Shown piece after piece: positions 26,917 through 36,966 of a DNA stretch of 46,288 bases. The stretch covers positions 1 through 46,288 of the forward strand of contig CAMAWC010000023.1 of assembly GCA_945861875.1 (NCBI GenBank). Reading direction: 5' to 3'. Position 1 is the stretch's first letter. Every line of letters starts with the position of its first letter. Below the pieces are notes generated by a model. The model ran no database searches and had not been told where the DNA came from. It worked only from the letters and a program-made list of their open reading frames with translations. This DNA is from Bordetella parapertussis. GTDB taxonomy: Bacteria; Pseudomonadota; Gammaproteobacteria; Burkholderiales; SG8-39. The translations under genes were made by a program, and so were the position numbers.

Positions 26917-27918
26917 ATGGCCAAACTCGTCGCCGCATTCGGCACATCGCACAGCACCATGCTGCTGTCGCCCCTTGCAAACTGGCTCAAGCTGTTCGAT
27001 CACATCGACGTCAAGGCGCCGATCAATGATTTTTCCGGAGAGGAACGGTCATTCCAGTACCTGCTTGAGCACCTGCCGGCCGATGCAAAACAGCGCATCG
27101 CACCCGACGCCATCACGCGTTACTTCGAGGACACCAGCACCGCCATGGCGCGCCTCAAGGCGGATATCGCCGCGGCAAAGCTCGACGTGCTGGTCATCGT
27201 CGGCGACGACCAGCGCGAAATTTTCAAGGACAACTGCCGTCCGGCCATAGCCATCTACACCGGCGCGACCATTCGCAACGCGCCGGCGCCCTCGCCCCTG
27301 CCCGAAGACTGGTATTACCGCGACCAGGCCGGCCGCCTCGAGGACGGCGCCGAGCGCCACTATCCCTGCCATCCGGTCCTCGCCACGCATCTCACCACCG
27401 GCCTCACCGGACGCGGCTTTGACATCACCGCAGTAAAGGCGCTGGTGAACGATCAGTTCGAGGGCCACGCCTATTCCTTCGTGCACCGCAAGTACCTGCG
27501 TGACAATCCTGTCGCCGTCGTGCCGGTGTTCCTCAACACCTATTACCCACCCAACGTTCCCACACCCGGACGCTGCCGCGACCTTGGACTTGCGCTGCGC
27601 GAATTGATCGACAGCCTTGCCGCCGACTTGCGCGTGGGCATCATGGCCTCGGGCGGGTTGAGCCACTTTCTTGTCAACGAAGCGCTTGACGACAAGGTGG
27701 TGGCGGCGCTGCGCGGTCGCGACCTCGACACACTGGCCGGACTGCCGGTTGAAGTGCTGCGCTCGGGTTCGTCGGAAATCCGCAACTGGATTTGCGTTTC
27801 GGCCGCAATCGCCGGCCTCGAACTGGACTGGCTGAGCTATGTGCCGGCCTACCGCTCGCGCGCACTGACCGGTGTGGGATTGTGCTTTGCGCACTGGTCA
27901 CGCCCGGGCGCGGCCTGA
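26917..27918 (+). CDS. Class III extradiol ring-cleavage dioxygenase family protein (LigB superfamily)
   Basis: A 333-residue protein. The N-terminal GTSHSTM (His12) and the late SGGLSHFLVNEALD segment (His250, Glu255) are where LigB-type enzymes place iron ligands; HAYSFVHRKYL carries His184 and His190, one of which could be the catalytic base. The third expected ligand region reads VGDDQREIF, with Gln99 where protocatechuate-type enzymes have His; this variant is, to my recollection, common in a subgroup of the family. The likely role is oxygenolytic cleavage of a catechol-like or heteroaromatic ring. It is coupled to the TPMT-like gene. Confidence 0.85.
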   Translation: MAKLVAAFGTSHSTMLLSPLANWLKLFDHIDVKAPINDFSGEERSFQYLLEHLPADAKQRIAPDAITRYFEDTSTAMARLKADIAAAKLDVLVIVGDDQREIFKDNCRPAIAIYTGATIRNAPAPSPLPEDWYYRDQAGRLEDGAERHYPCHPVLATHLTTGLTGRGFDITAVKALVNDQFEGHAYSFVHRKYLRDNPVAVVPVFLNTYYPPNVPTPGRCRDLGLALRELIDSLAADLRVGIMASGGLSHFLVNEALDDKVVAALRGRDLDTLAGLPVEVLRSGSSEIRNWICVSAAIAGLELDWLSYVPAYRSRALTGVGLCFAHWSRPGAA

Positions 27919-28021
27919 AAAAGCGGCCCTAAACGCACCGTTAAACCCCAATTTCGTACCATTCATGCCCAAACGCAGCGCAACACGCAGGCAAATGTGA
28001 CCTTTTGCACAGCGGAGCGAC

Positions 28022-28756
28022 GTGTTCCGCACTTATGCTCTTGGCATGATGAATGCCAACGTTTTGCCACTTTCAGTTGCCCCCCCCCTTGTCGCAGACG
28101 CGGCGTCAAGGAGACGCGAGGCTGCGGCCTTCGCCGCCAGACGCAGCGAACGGCGCGAGGTGGTGGTGCTCAGCGCCGATATGCGCGGCTTCACGCAAAA
28201 CTCGCAAATCCTGCCGGCTTCAACCGTGCTCGCCCTGCTCGAAGCCTTTTTCTCCAGCATGAATGAGATGATTGAATGCAACGGCGGCGTCATGGTCAAT
28301 ATCCAGGGCGACACACTGCTCGCCGCCTTCGGCGCCGGGACCACGGGTGAATCGGGCGATGACCCGGAAACACTTTGTCGCGCCATCACCTGCGCGCAGC
28401 AGATGCAAACCAGCTTCCAGGCCATGGCCGATGAATGGACCGAAGAATTCGGCATACGCACCGCGCTTGGCATAGGCATCAATCGCGGCGAGGCGGTGGT
28501 CGGTGAGATTGGCGTGACCGGCGGGACGCCCGACCTGCGGGTCCATACGGTGTTTGGCGACTGCGTCGGACTGGCGGTGCGTTTCATGCGCCGCGCGCGC
28601 GCCGGCGAAATCGTGTTCAGCGCCGCTGTAAAACAGGCGATGCAGGAGAGCTGCACCGTCACCGACACCGTAGCCCTGCCCGAACTGCTTATTGGCGGGC
28701 GCGAGCCGGTCGAACTCTACGGCGTCATTATAGAAACGCGGCTCGACTTTACCTGA
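28022..28756 (+). CDS. Solitary class III nucleotide-cyclase-like domain, catalytic residues altered
   Basis: Up to 244 residues from GTG 28022 (GGAG just upstream); ATG 28046 or 28049 are alternative starts. The domain begins VVVLSADMRGFT with the first metal Asp, and has NIQGDTLLAAFG with the second metal Asp. Two hallmarks are changed: the purine-selecting Lys of K-x-x-G-D is Asn (VNIQGD), and the transition-state Asn of VN-x-A-x-R is Gly (FGDCVGLAVRF), although the Arg is kept. No sensor, membrane or HAMP domain is attached. It may have lost or changed activity; a role as a nucleotide-binding regulator is possible. Confidence 0.85.
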   Translation: MFRTYALGMMNANVLPLSVAPPLVADAASRRREAAAFAARRSERREVVVLSADMRGFTQNSQILPASTVLALLEAFFSSMNEMIECNGGVMVNIQGDTLLAAFGAGTTGESGDDPETLCRAITCAQQMQTSFQAMADEWTEEFGIRTALGIGINRGEAVVGEIGVTGGTPDLRVHTVFGDCVGLAVRFMRRARAGEIVFSAAVKQAMQESCTVTDTVALPELLIGGREPVELYGVIIETRLDFT

Positions 28757-28787
28757 GTTCGCGGCGCGACCCGCGCCGCAGAATCCA

Positions 28788-28852
28788 GGTCAGACCACTG
28801 TTTCGGGGCGAATTCCCTCCCGCCGCCCCATTTAAGAAGCCGTGGTCTGACC
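28788..28852. repeat. Inverted repeat GGTCAGACCAC ... GTGGTCTGACC
   Basis: Perfect 11-bp arms at 28788-28798 and 28842-28852 are separated by 43 bp. The right arm lies inside the last codons of the SnoaL-like gene, giving its terminal residues GQTTAS. The arms recall GGTCAGACC-type mobile REP sequences seen in other Proteobacteria. Confidence 0.6.
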
Positions 28853-29233
28853 CGGGTTTTGCGGCCGCGCTTCACCAAGGTCGTTCCAGACCTTCTGGTC
28901 CACCAGCTTGCCCTCGCGCACGGTAAATCGGTCGATAAACCGGATGCCGCTGAAGGCCTTGCCGTCCGGCCACTCGCCGTACAGCGTGCCAAAGCAATAC
29001 ACCACGCTGCCTTCGGCTGATGCGGCTTCATCAAAGCGCTCGTAGGTCTTTTTGACAAAGCGGTAGCGCGGCTTCGAACGCGCGACCAATTCCTCGAGCT
29101 GCGTGAACACCATTCCACCCGGGAACAGCATGACAAAGCCCGGCGCCAGAAATGCCTTGGCCAGCGCAAGGTCGCGCGCTTCCATGGCGGCGAGGTAATC
29201 CTTTACTACTTGCGCGGCTGCAGTCATGGTCAT
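28832..29233 (-). CDS. SnoaL/NTF2-like small protein
   Basis: A 133-residue NTF2-fold protein. ATG 29233 overlaps the dehydratase stop (ATGA), which decides the start; a longer frame runs antisense-free through the dehydratase but is a shadow. The sequence shows the SnoaL pattern: [32 protein letters not shown], then [26 protein letters not shown]. Such proteins are cyclases, isomerases or polyketide/steroid-like hydratases, or have no known activity. The C-terminal tail [11 protein letters not shown] comes partly from an inverted repeat and may not be ancestral. Confidence 0.82.
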   Translation of the reverse strand: MTMTAAAQVVKDYLAAMEARDLALAKAFLAPGFVMLFPGGMVFTQLEELVARSKPRYRFVKKTYERFDEAASAEGSVVYCFGTLYGEWPDGKAFSGIRFIDRFTVREGKLVDQKVWNDLGEARPQNPGQTTAS

Positions 29234-30222
29234 GCGCTCTTGAGCAGCAGCCGCGCCGCTTCCTTCAGGTCGACGTTGCCGCCGGAAATGATAACGCCTA
29301 TGCGTTTTCCGCGAATCGCATCGGCATCGAGCTTGCCCTCCAGCAGCGCCGCGGCGGCGAGTGCGCCGGTGGGCTCGACGACGATTTTCAAGCGCTCCCA
29401 CATCCAGAACATGGTGCGCGCGAGCTCGGTGTCGTTCACCGTGAGCATGCCCTGCACATAGCGCAGTATCAGCGGGAAGGTGATGTCCCCGGCGCTGTGC
29501 GTACGCGCACCGTCGGCGATGGTGTCCGGGTTGTGGCAGGACTGCAGTGTCTTGGTCTTGAACGAGCGCGTCACATCATCACCCGCCTCGGGCTCGACGC
29601 CGATGACCCGGCATCCGGGCGAGAGCGCATCGGCGGCGATGGCGCAACCCGAGAGCAGGCCGCCGCCGCCGCAGCACACCAGCAGGTAATCGAGCGCGCC
29701 GGCGTCCTCGATCAGCTCCTTCGCGGCCGTACCCTGCCCGGCCACGACATGCGGATGGTTGAAGGGCGGGATCAGCGACAGGCCGCGCTCGCCCGCCAGC
29801 TTTGCCGACAATGCCTCGCGCGTGGTCTTGGTCTTGTCGTAGACGATCACCTCCGCGCCATAGCCTCGCGTGGCCTCGAGCTTCACCTGCGGCGCGTCAT
29901 CGGGCATGACGATGACGGTGTTGATGCCAAGCAGCCGGCCCGACAGCGCGATCGCCTGCGCATGATTGCCGGAAGAATAGGCGAGCACGCCGCGCTTTTT
30001 TTGATCCGGGGAGAGTTGCGACATCGCGTTAAAAGCGCCGCGAAATTTGAACGCCCCCATGCGCTGCAGGTTCTCGCATTTGAAAAACACCGTCGCGCCG
30101 GTGCGCTCGTCGACGGTGCGCGAGGTCATCGCCGGTGTGCGCCGGGCGTGTCCTTCGAGGCGTTTGGCCGCGGCGGCAACGTCTTTGTAATCAACAGGCA
30201 GGCTGGTGGCTGGGGCGTTCAT
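29230..30222 (-). CDS. PLP-dependent threonine/serine dehydratase family (fold type II)
   Basis: A 330-residue enzyme. The PLP lysine is Lys59 in GAFKFRGA; the phosphate and substrate loops are [10 protein letters not shown] and the glycine-rich [10 protein letters not shown]. There is no regulatory ACT domain, so it resembles catabolic threonine dehydratase, serine racemase or hydroxyaspartate dehydratase rather than IlvA. It would deaminate a hydroxy-amino acid to a 2-oxo acid and ammonia. It is coupled to the SnoaL-like gene by a 4-bp overlap and lies about 160 bp downstream of the mocA-like gene, separated by a REP palindrome. Confidence 0.92.
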   Translation of the reverse strand: MNAPATSLPVDYKDVAAAAKRLEGHARRTPAMTSRTVDERTGATVFFKCENLQRMGAFKFRGAFNAMSQLSPDQKKRGVLAYSSGNHAQAIALSGRLLGINTVIVMPDDAPQVKLEATRGYGAEVIVYDKTKTTREALSAKLAGERGLSLIPPFNHPHVVAGQGTAAKELIEDAGALDYLLVCCGGGGLLSGCAIAADALSPGCRVIGVEPEAGDDVTRSFKTKTLQSCHNPDTIADGARTHSAGDITFPLILRYVQGMLTVNDTELARTMFWMWERLKIVVEPTGALAAAALLEGKLDADAIRGKRIGVIISGGNVDLKEAARLLLKSA

Positions 30223-30291
30223 GAAAAAATGATTTTGAAAGTTGACACGGCAATCGTATCAGACAAGCGGGCACTGAAGAATTCCCTGCGC

Positions 30292-30380
30292 CGTCGTTCC
30301 CGCGGAAGCGGGAACCCATTTTGACCTTTTAAATCGAAGTTCCACATCAAGGTGGATTCCCGCTTCCGCGGGAATGACGG
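30292..30380. repeat. REP palindrome between dehydratase and mocA-like genes
   Basis: An 89-bp element with arms CGTCGTTCCCGCGGAAGCGG and GGATTCCCGCTTCCGCGGGA-ATGACG, each a small hairpin, in inverted orientation around a 30-bp A/T-richer spacer. It is the same class as the CGTCATTCCCGCGAAAGCGGG repeats at 45551 and 46158. Confidence 0.7.
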
Positions 30381-30385
30381 AATAC

Positions 30386-30955
30386 TCAGGCGCCCTGCTC
30401 CAGGTCGGCCGGGGTATCGATGTCACGCAGTACGCCCGGGTCATTGAGCTCGAGCACAGTGAGCGATTTCGGACTATCCCCGATCAGCTTGCGCGCACCC
30501 TCGTCACCGGTGAGCGCGCGCAGTTCCTGTTGGAAACGCCGCGCAAATCCGACCGGGTGGCCGCGCTTGCCCTCGAACCCGGCTGCAACAATCACGCCGC
30601 CCTCGTGCAACTCGTCGGCGACACGGCGAATGGTCGAAGGCTGGATAAACGGCATGTCGGCGAGGGCGACCACCCAGCCGCTGGCATCGCGCGATGCGCG
30701 CACACCGCTGGCGAGGGTGTGGCCCATGCCATGGTTGGCGTGGGTGCAGGCGACAACGCGAAACCCGGCCTCGCGCAACACGCGCGTGAGCTCACGCGCG
30801 CCGGGTCGCACAACCGCGACACAATCGGGAATCGCCGCAATCAGGTTCTTCGCCGCAGCCAGGGCGATGGGCGTGCCGTCGGGCAAAAGGTGCAGCAGCT
30901 TGTTGGAACCAAAACGAGACGCTGACCCTGCAGCGAGAAGTATTCCGGTAATCAT
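30386..30955 (-). CDS. MocA/MobA-like nucleotidyltransferase (molybdenum cofactor cytidylyltransferase family)
   Basis: A 189-residue NTP-transferase. It begins MITGILLAAGSASRFGSNKL, the LAAGxSxRFGxxK signature for NTP binding, and has VVALADMPFIQPSTIRRVADEL (metal Asp) and GHPVGFARRF. Members load CTP or GTP on molybdopterin; those near XdhC and xanthine-oxidase-type genes usually make the MCD form of the cofactor for the molybdenum hydroxylase, here CoxL. Its 5' end is present in two further stub copies upstream (30911-31155). Only this copy continues into a full gene. Confidence 0.88.
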   Translation of the reverse strand: MITGILLAAGSASRFGSNKLLHLLPDGTPIALAAAKNLIAAIPDCVAVVRPGARELTRVLREAGFRVVACTHANHGMGHTLASGVRASRDASGWVVALADMPFIQPSTIRRVADELHEGGVIVAAGFEGKRGHPVGFARRFQQELRALTGDEGARKLIGDSPKSLTVLELNDPGVLRDIDTPADLEQGA

Positions 30956-31155
30956 CGTCGAGTTTCAGTGAAGACTCATGCACGCGAAGCGGGCGTGACG
31001 CCGCAACTAAAACGAGACGCTGACCCTGCAGCGAGAAGTATTCCGGTAATCATCGTCGAGTTTCAGTGAAGACTCATGCCGGCGTCAGCCGGCGTGACGT
31101 CGAAGCTAAACCGGGAAGCCGATCCTGCCGCAAGAAGAATGCCGCTAATCACCCT
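30911..31155 (-). repeat. 98-bp tandem repeat carrying two stub copies of the mocA-like 5' end
   Basis: Three units at 98-bp spacing: 30911-31008 (true gene start), 31009-31106 and 31107-31155. The first 71 bp of units 1 and 2 are identical. Each unit encodes (M)I(T/S)GILLAAGSASRF on the minus strand. In units 2 and 3 the frame then runs into a REP-like hairpin (GCGTCACGCC ...) and stops, giving stubs of 25 residues (31053 to 30976) and 29 residues (31152 to 31063, GTG start overlapping the Rieske stop by 8 nt). Unit 3 differs from unit 1 at nine synonymous codons but only one amino acid besides the start codon. Confidence 0.85.
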
Positions 31156-32197
31156 GCGCCGTTTCAGCCTGTTCCGGCGCCGCTTGCGCGCGGCAGAGTT
31201 TCTCGATGATCTTGCGCGCATTCGAACCGCCGCGGTCGATGTCGAGACTGGCCAGACGCCTGCCGGCGTAACGCAACACGCTGTCCTGCTGTGCGGCGAG
31301 CACGATGTTGTCCTCGAGCACCACGCCGCCCTGGTTTTTCTGGATCTGCGCGGTCACCGCCGGTTCGGTGATCTTGAAATTGCGCGCCATGCCCCAGAAG
31401 TGCCAGGAGGTGGTCTCGGTCTCCGGGGTCATCAGGTTGACAACGAGGCCGGTAATGCCCTGCGAGCGGTCGCCCTGCGGCGCACCGGTGCCGGTGATGG
31501 CAACGCCGACGTCGATGAACACGTACGAGGGCGGCACGAAGTGGCAGACCTGCCAGCGGTCGCAGTTCTTTTCGGTGTTGATCATCACCGCCCAGAACGG
31601 TGCCGGCTTGACGTCTATCATCCAGCGCGTCAGGAACACCTCGTCGCCCTTGAGGGAGAGCTCGGGTTTGGTTTCGTCGATTTCCTTTTGCCCCAGGCTG
31701 GTGGGATGGACGTATTTTTCGTGCGTCAGGTCCATCAGGTTGTCGATGAGGAACTGGTAGTTGCAACCGACCCGGAACACACCGCCGCCGTAAGCCCAGG
31801 CCGTGCCCTCGCCCCAGGGCAGCGGCGGCAATTTGGCCGCATCGGCTTGCCCGGCCTCGCCGTGCCAGACCCAGATGAAATCGAATTTCTCGATCACGGC
31901 AAAACGTTTCACGCCCTTGAGCCGGCTGATATTGGGCTGGCCCGGCATGGAATGGCAGCTGCCATCAGGGCCGACCAGCATGCCGTGGTAGCCGCAGCGT
32001 ATGCCCTCGCCCTCGCATTTACCGTGCGACAAGGGCAAGCCGCGATGCGGACAAAAGTCCTCCAGCACCACCGCCTCGCCCGAGGGGGTGCGGTAGGCCA
32101 CCAGCGGCATGTTAAGAATGGTGCGCGCAAACGGCTTGTCGGTAAGCTCGCTCGCCTCGCACATGACATACCAGTAATTTTTCGGGAACATTTGCAA
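31145..32197 (-). CDS. Rieske non-heme iron oxygenase (vanillate O-demethylase oxygenase-like)
   Basis: A 350-residue alpha-type oxygenase subunit. The Rieske [2Fe-2S] site has Cys49-x-His51 and Cys68-x2-His71 (CPHRGLPLS ... CGYHGM). The mononuclear iron region is NLMDLTHEKYVHP with bridging Asp156 and ligands His159 and His164; the carboxylate ligand lies in the C-terminal half. The start MQMFPKNYWYVMCE and architecture match VanA/phthalate-oxygenase relatives that demethylate or hydroxylate aromatic acids. No dedicated ferredoxin reductase gene is adjacent, so electrons must come from an unlinked partner. It lies between xdhC and mocA-like genes, which suggests a shared pathway with the molybdenum hydroxylase. 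Confidence 0.92.
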   Translation of the reverse strand: MQMFPKNYWYVMCEASELTDKPFARTILNMPLVAYRTPSGEAVVLEDFCPHRGLPLSHGKCEGEGIRCGYHGMLVGPDGSCHSMPGQPNISRLKGVKRFAVIEKFDFIWVWHGEAGQADAAKLPPLPWGEGTAWAYGGGVFRVGCNYQFLIDNLMDLTHEKYVHPTSLGQKEIDETKPELSLKGDEVFLTRWMIDVKPAPFWAVMINTEKNCDRWQVCHFVPPSYVFIDVGVAITGTGAPQGDRSQGITGLVVNLMTPETETTSWHFWGMARNFKITEPAVTAQIQKNQGGVVLEDNIVLAAQQDSVLRYAGRRLASLDIDRGGSNARKIIEKLCRAQAAPEQAETAQGD

Positions 32198-32220
32198 GGC
32201 CTCCTGCTATACCGGAGAAT

Positions 32221-32365
32221 CGGAAATGGTGAATGGTGTGGTGAATGGCGTGATGAATGGTGAAAAGTGAAAAGTAACAGAAACAAGTGAATGCCAAAAC
32301 TGAAAAATTTATCTGCCTCCGCTCTTCACAACTTACATTTCACTTTTCACATATCACTTTTCGCC
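32221..32365. repeat. GTGAATGG/GTGAAAAG repeat with inverted right arm
   Basis: Upstream of the Rieske gene, GGTGAATGGTGTGGTGAATGG and GGTGAAAAGTGAAAAG (to 32275) are followed by the complementary TTTCACTTTTCACATATCAC (about 32337-32357). The same pattern lies at 24757-24872 between glyA and nrdR. Together with the MITE-like element that follows, it fills the 396-bp gap between the Rieske and xdhC genes. Confidence 0.55.
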
Positions 32366-32380
32366 CACTATGCCATCCGC

Positions 32381-32585
32381 CGGAAACCCGCACCAGATGC
32401 GAATGGCACTTACTTAAGCGCTTTACCCCCCCATTGTCGTCATCCCCGCGAAAGCGGGGATCCATGGGGTTGGGTTTGTACCTGAGCGACGAACCCCATG
32501 GATTCCGGGTTCCGCTACGCGGCCCCGGAATGACGGGGGTTGCTTAAGTAAGCGCCATTCGTACCAGATGCGGCTTTCCAGCCGG
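32381..32585. repeat. MITE-like composite palindrome, copy 2 (well preserved ends)
   Basis: About 200 bp with terminal inverted repeats of about 40 bp: left GGAAACCCGCA ... GCGAATGGCACTTACTTAAG, right CTTAAGTAAGCGCCATTCGT ... TGCGGCTTTCC. Inside lies a second inverted pair, CGTCATCCCCGCGAAAGCGG and GCTACGCGGCCCCGGAATGA. Copy 1 at 19870-20088 shares the core and right end almost letter for letter. There is no coding content. It sits between the xdhC and Rieske genes. Confidence 0.75.
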
Positions 32586-32593
32586 TGCCGCCT

Positions 32594-33607
32594 TCATCGC
32601 CCGGCTGAGGGAAGCGCGCAACCGGCGCTGACGTTGAGCTTGGCCGGCTCGATGGTCTCGGGAATTTTCACGCCGTGGCGCACCGCGGTCATCTCGGCCA
32701 GGATCGCCACGGCAATCTCCGGCGGCGTCTTGCTGCCGATTTTCAGGCCGACCGGCCCGTGCAGGCGCGCGATCTCGCCGGCCGAAAGGTCGAATTCGGT
32801 GAGACGGCTGCGCCGCGCGTCGTTGTTCTTTTTCGAGCCCAGCGCGCCGACGTAAAATGCCGGCGACTTGAGCGCCTCGATCAGCGCGATGTCATCGAGC
32901 TTGGGGTCGTGCGTCACCGCCACCACGGCGCTGTGCGCGTCGAGGTTTAGGGCGAGCACGACATCGTCGGGGTAACCGCGATTGAGCGGCACGCCGGCGA
33001 CATTCCACTCGTCGGCGTATTCCTCGCGCGGGTCGCAGACGATGACGTGGTAGTCAAGCGCCTGCGCCATTTGCGCAAGAAACCCGGACAACTGCCCGGC
33101 GCCGATGATCAAGAGGCGCCAGCTGGGGCCGTGCACAGACTTGAGAACCTTGCCGTCGAATTCGAGGTAGTCGGACCACTTGCCCGCCTCGAGGCGCACC
33201 GCGCCCGTATCCATGTCGAGGTGGCGCGCCACCAGTTCGTGGCGCTCGATGATTTCCAGCAACTCCTTCAGGCGCGACTGCCCGCCCACCGGCTCGAGCA
33301 CCAGTTGCAGCGTACCGCCGCAGGGCAGCCCGAAGCGGTTGGCCTGCTCCTGGGTAACGCCGTAGGTCACCACCGAGGGACGCGTCACGCCCAGCGCATT
33401 GGCCTTGACCTTGTCGATGAGGTCGTCCTCGACGCAACCGCCGGAAACCGAACCCTTGACATGGCCGTCGTCGCGTATCGCCAGCATCGCGCCCACCGGC
33501 CGCGGCGCCGAACCCCAGGTATGCGTCACCGTGCCTATGGTGGCGCGATGGCCGGCATCGGTCCAGGCAATGGCGCTGCGTATTACTTCCAGATCAACAC
33601 TGTCCAC
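32594..33607 (-). CDS. XdhC/CoxI family maturation factor for molybdenum hydroxylases
   Basis: A 337-residue protein. The N-terminal XdhC_CoxI domain includes GTVTHTWGSAPRPVGAMLAI and SVSGGCVEDDLI (conserved Cys); the C-terminal Rossmann domain has LLIIGAGQLSGFLAQMA, VCDPREEYAD and YVGALGSKKN. In characterised systems XdhC binds the molybdenum cofactor, promotes its sulfuration and inserts it into the large subunit. It is divergent from coxSLM with a 329-bp shared control region, which fits service to that enzyme. Confidence 0.93.
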   Translation of the reverse strand: MDSVDLEVIRSAIAWTDAGHRATIGTVTHTWGSAPRPVGAMLAIRDDGHVKGSVSGGCVEDDLIDKVKANALGVTRPSVVTYGVTQEQANRFGLPCGGTLQLVLEPVGGQSRLKELLEIIERHELVARHLDMDTGAVRLEAGKWSDYLEFDGKVLKSVHGPSWRLLIIGAGQLSGFLAQMAQALDYHVIVCDPREEYADEWNVAGVPLNRGYPDDVVLALNLDAHSAVVAVTHDPKLDDIALIEALKSPAFYVGALGSKKNNDARRSRLTEFDLSAGEIARLHGPVGLKIGSKTPPEIAVAILAEMTAVRHGVKIPETIEPAKLNVSAGCALPSAGR

Positions 33608-33697
33608 GGTATGTCCTCGGATCGTAGTGAGCCTTCGTATTTTAGCCTAGTCGCGGGGTTTACCCGCGTCAAGCCCGCGGCGAGCGGTCATAAAATG

Positions 33698-33788
33698 GAA
33701 ACCTGTCATTCCGAGACCCCGGGTCGGGGAATCGGCTTTAGCCTGATTTAAAAGCAGATTCCCCGTCGCGCCCGGAATGGCAGGTTTC
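33698..33788. repeat. 91-bp palindromic element in the xdhC-coxS divergent region
   Basis: Arms GAAACCTGTCATTCCGAGAC and its inverted partner GCCCGGAATGGCAGGTTTC enclose a second pair GGGGAATC / GATTCCCC around a TTTAAA-containing centre. It is a REP/MITE-like unit. The rest of the 329-bp gap (33608-33936) holds only a purine-rich ribosome binding site (AGGAGGAG) before coxS. No operator could be assigned. Confidence 0.65.
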
Positions 33789-33936
33789 GGATCTATCAGG
33801 TATCGCCATTTGCTTATGGCGCATACGTGGGCTAGGATTCGCACAGGCGTGAAACAGGCGCACCACCGCACCAGCCCCATCGTGATGCGGCCTTCGGCAA
33901 TACATCCAGAACACCAGGCAATCAGGAGGAGTACCC

Positions 33937-34410
33937 ATGACCACCAAGGTCTCGTTCACCATCAACGGCAAGGCCGTCAGCCACGATGTCGAGGAGCGCA
34001 CGCTGCTCGTCAATTTCATCCGCGACACGCTGCGCCTCACCGGTACGCACGTCGGCTGCGACACCGCGCAGTGCGGCGCGTGCACCATCCACCTCGACGG
34101 CCGCGCGATCAAAAGCTGCAACATCCTCGCCATGCAGGCCGAGGGGGCGACCATCACCACCATCGAAGGCATTGCAGCCGCCGACGGCACGCTGCACCCG
34201 ATGCAAGAAGCCTTCCGCCAGAACCACGGCCTGCAGTGCGGTTTTTGCACGCCGGGCATGGTCATGAGCGCGCTCGACCTGGTAAAGAACACCCCGCGCC
34301 CGACCGAGGAGCAGATCCGCGAACAGCTCGACGGCAACCTGTGCCGCTGCACCGGTTATCACAACATCGTCAAATCGATAAAAGCCGCCTCCGAAGCGCT
34401 GAACCCGTAA
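33937..34410 (+). CDS. coxS: Molybdenum hydroxylase small subunit, [2Fe-2S] protein (CoxS type)
   Basis: A 157-residue iron-sulfur subunit. The plant-ferredoxin-like cluster uses Cys41, Cys46, Cys49 and Cys61 ([10 protein letters not shown] ... SC); the C-terminal four-helix cluster uses Cys101, Cys104, Cys136 and Cys138 ([15 protein letters not shown]). It passes electrons between the molybdenum site and FAD in the (LMS)2 enzyme. AGGAGGAG precedes the ATG. It is first of coxS-coxL-coxM, the gene order usual for form II enzymes rather than the M-S-L order of form I CO dehydrogenase. Confidence 0.95.
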   Translation: MTTKVSFTINGKAVSHDVEERTLLVNFIRDTLRLTGTHVGCDTAQCGACTIHLDGRAIKSCNILAMQAEGATITTIEGIAAADGTLHPMQEAFRQNHGLQCGFCTPGMVMSALDLVKNTPRPTEEQIREQLDGNLCRCTGYHNIVKSIKAASEALNP

Positions 34411-34504
34411 TTCCCGTTCGCCAGTAAATGGACGCGCGGGGCACGCATCCCGCGCCGGCCATCGCCGCCGCAAGGGGTGATGGCGCGACCAAAGGAGACT
34501 GATC

Positions 34505-36868
<2,364 letters not shown>

Positions 36869-36871
36869 TGC

Positions 36872-36935
36872 CTGTTGCAAAATCCATTTTGCAACAGACC
36901 GATTCAGGGGCGCATGAGGGGAGCCATCCCCTCAT
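36872..36935 (+). promoter_or_regulatory. Two perfect hairpins between coxL and coxM
   Basis: Hairpin 1: CTGTTGCAAAAT / ATTTTGCAACAG (36872-36883 and 36886-36897), 12 bp with 2 intervening bases, starting 3 bp after the coxL stop. Hairpin 2: ATGAGGGGA / TCCCCTCAT (36914-36922 and 36927-36935) with loop GCCA. The coxM ribosome binding site AGGAG follows at 36953. They could set subunit stoichiometry by mRNA processing or partial termination. No T-run follows either, so they are not classical terminators. Confidence 0.55.
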
Positions 36936-36966
36936 AGCGCAAGAAGATTCTTAGGAGAAAGAAACC

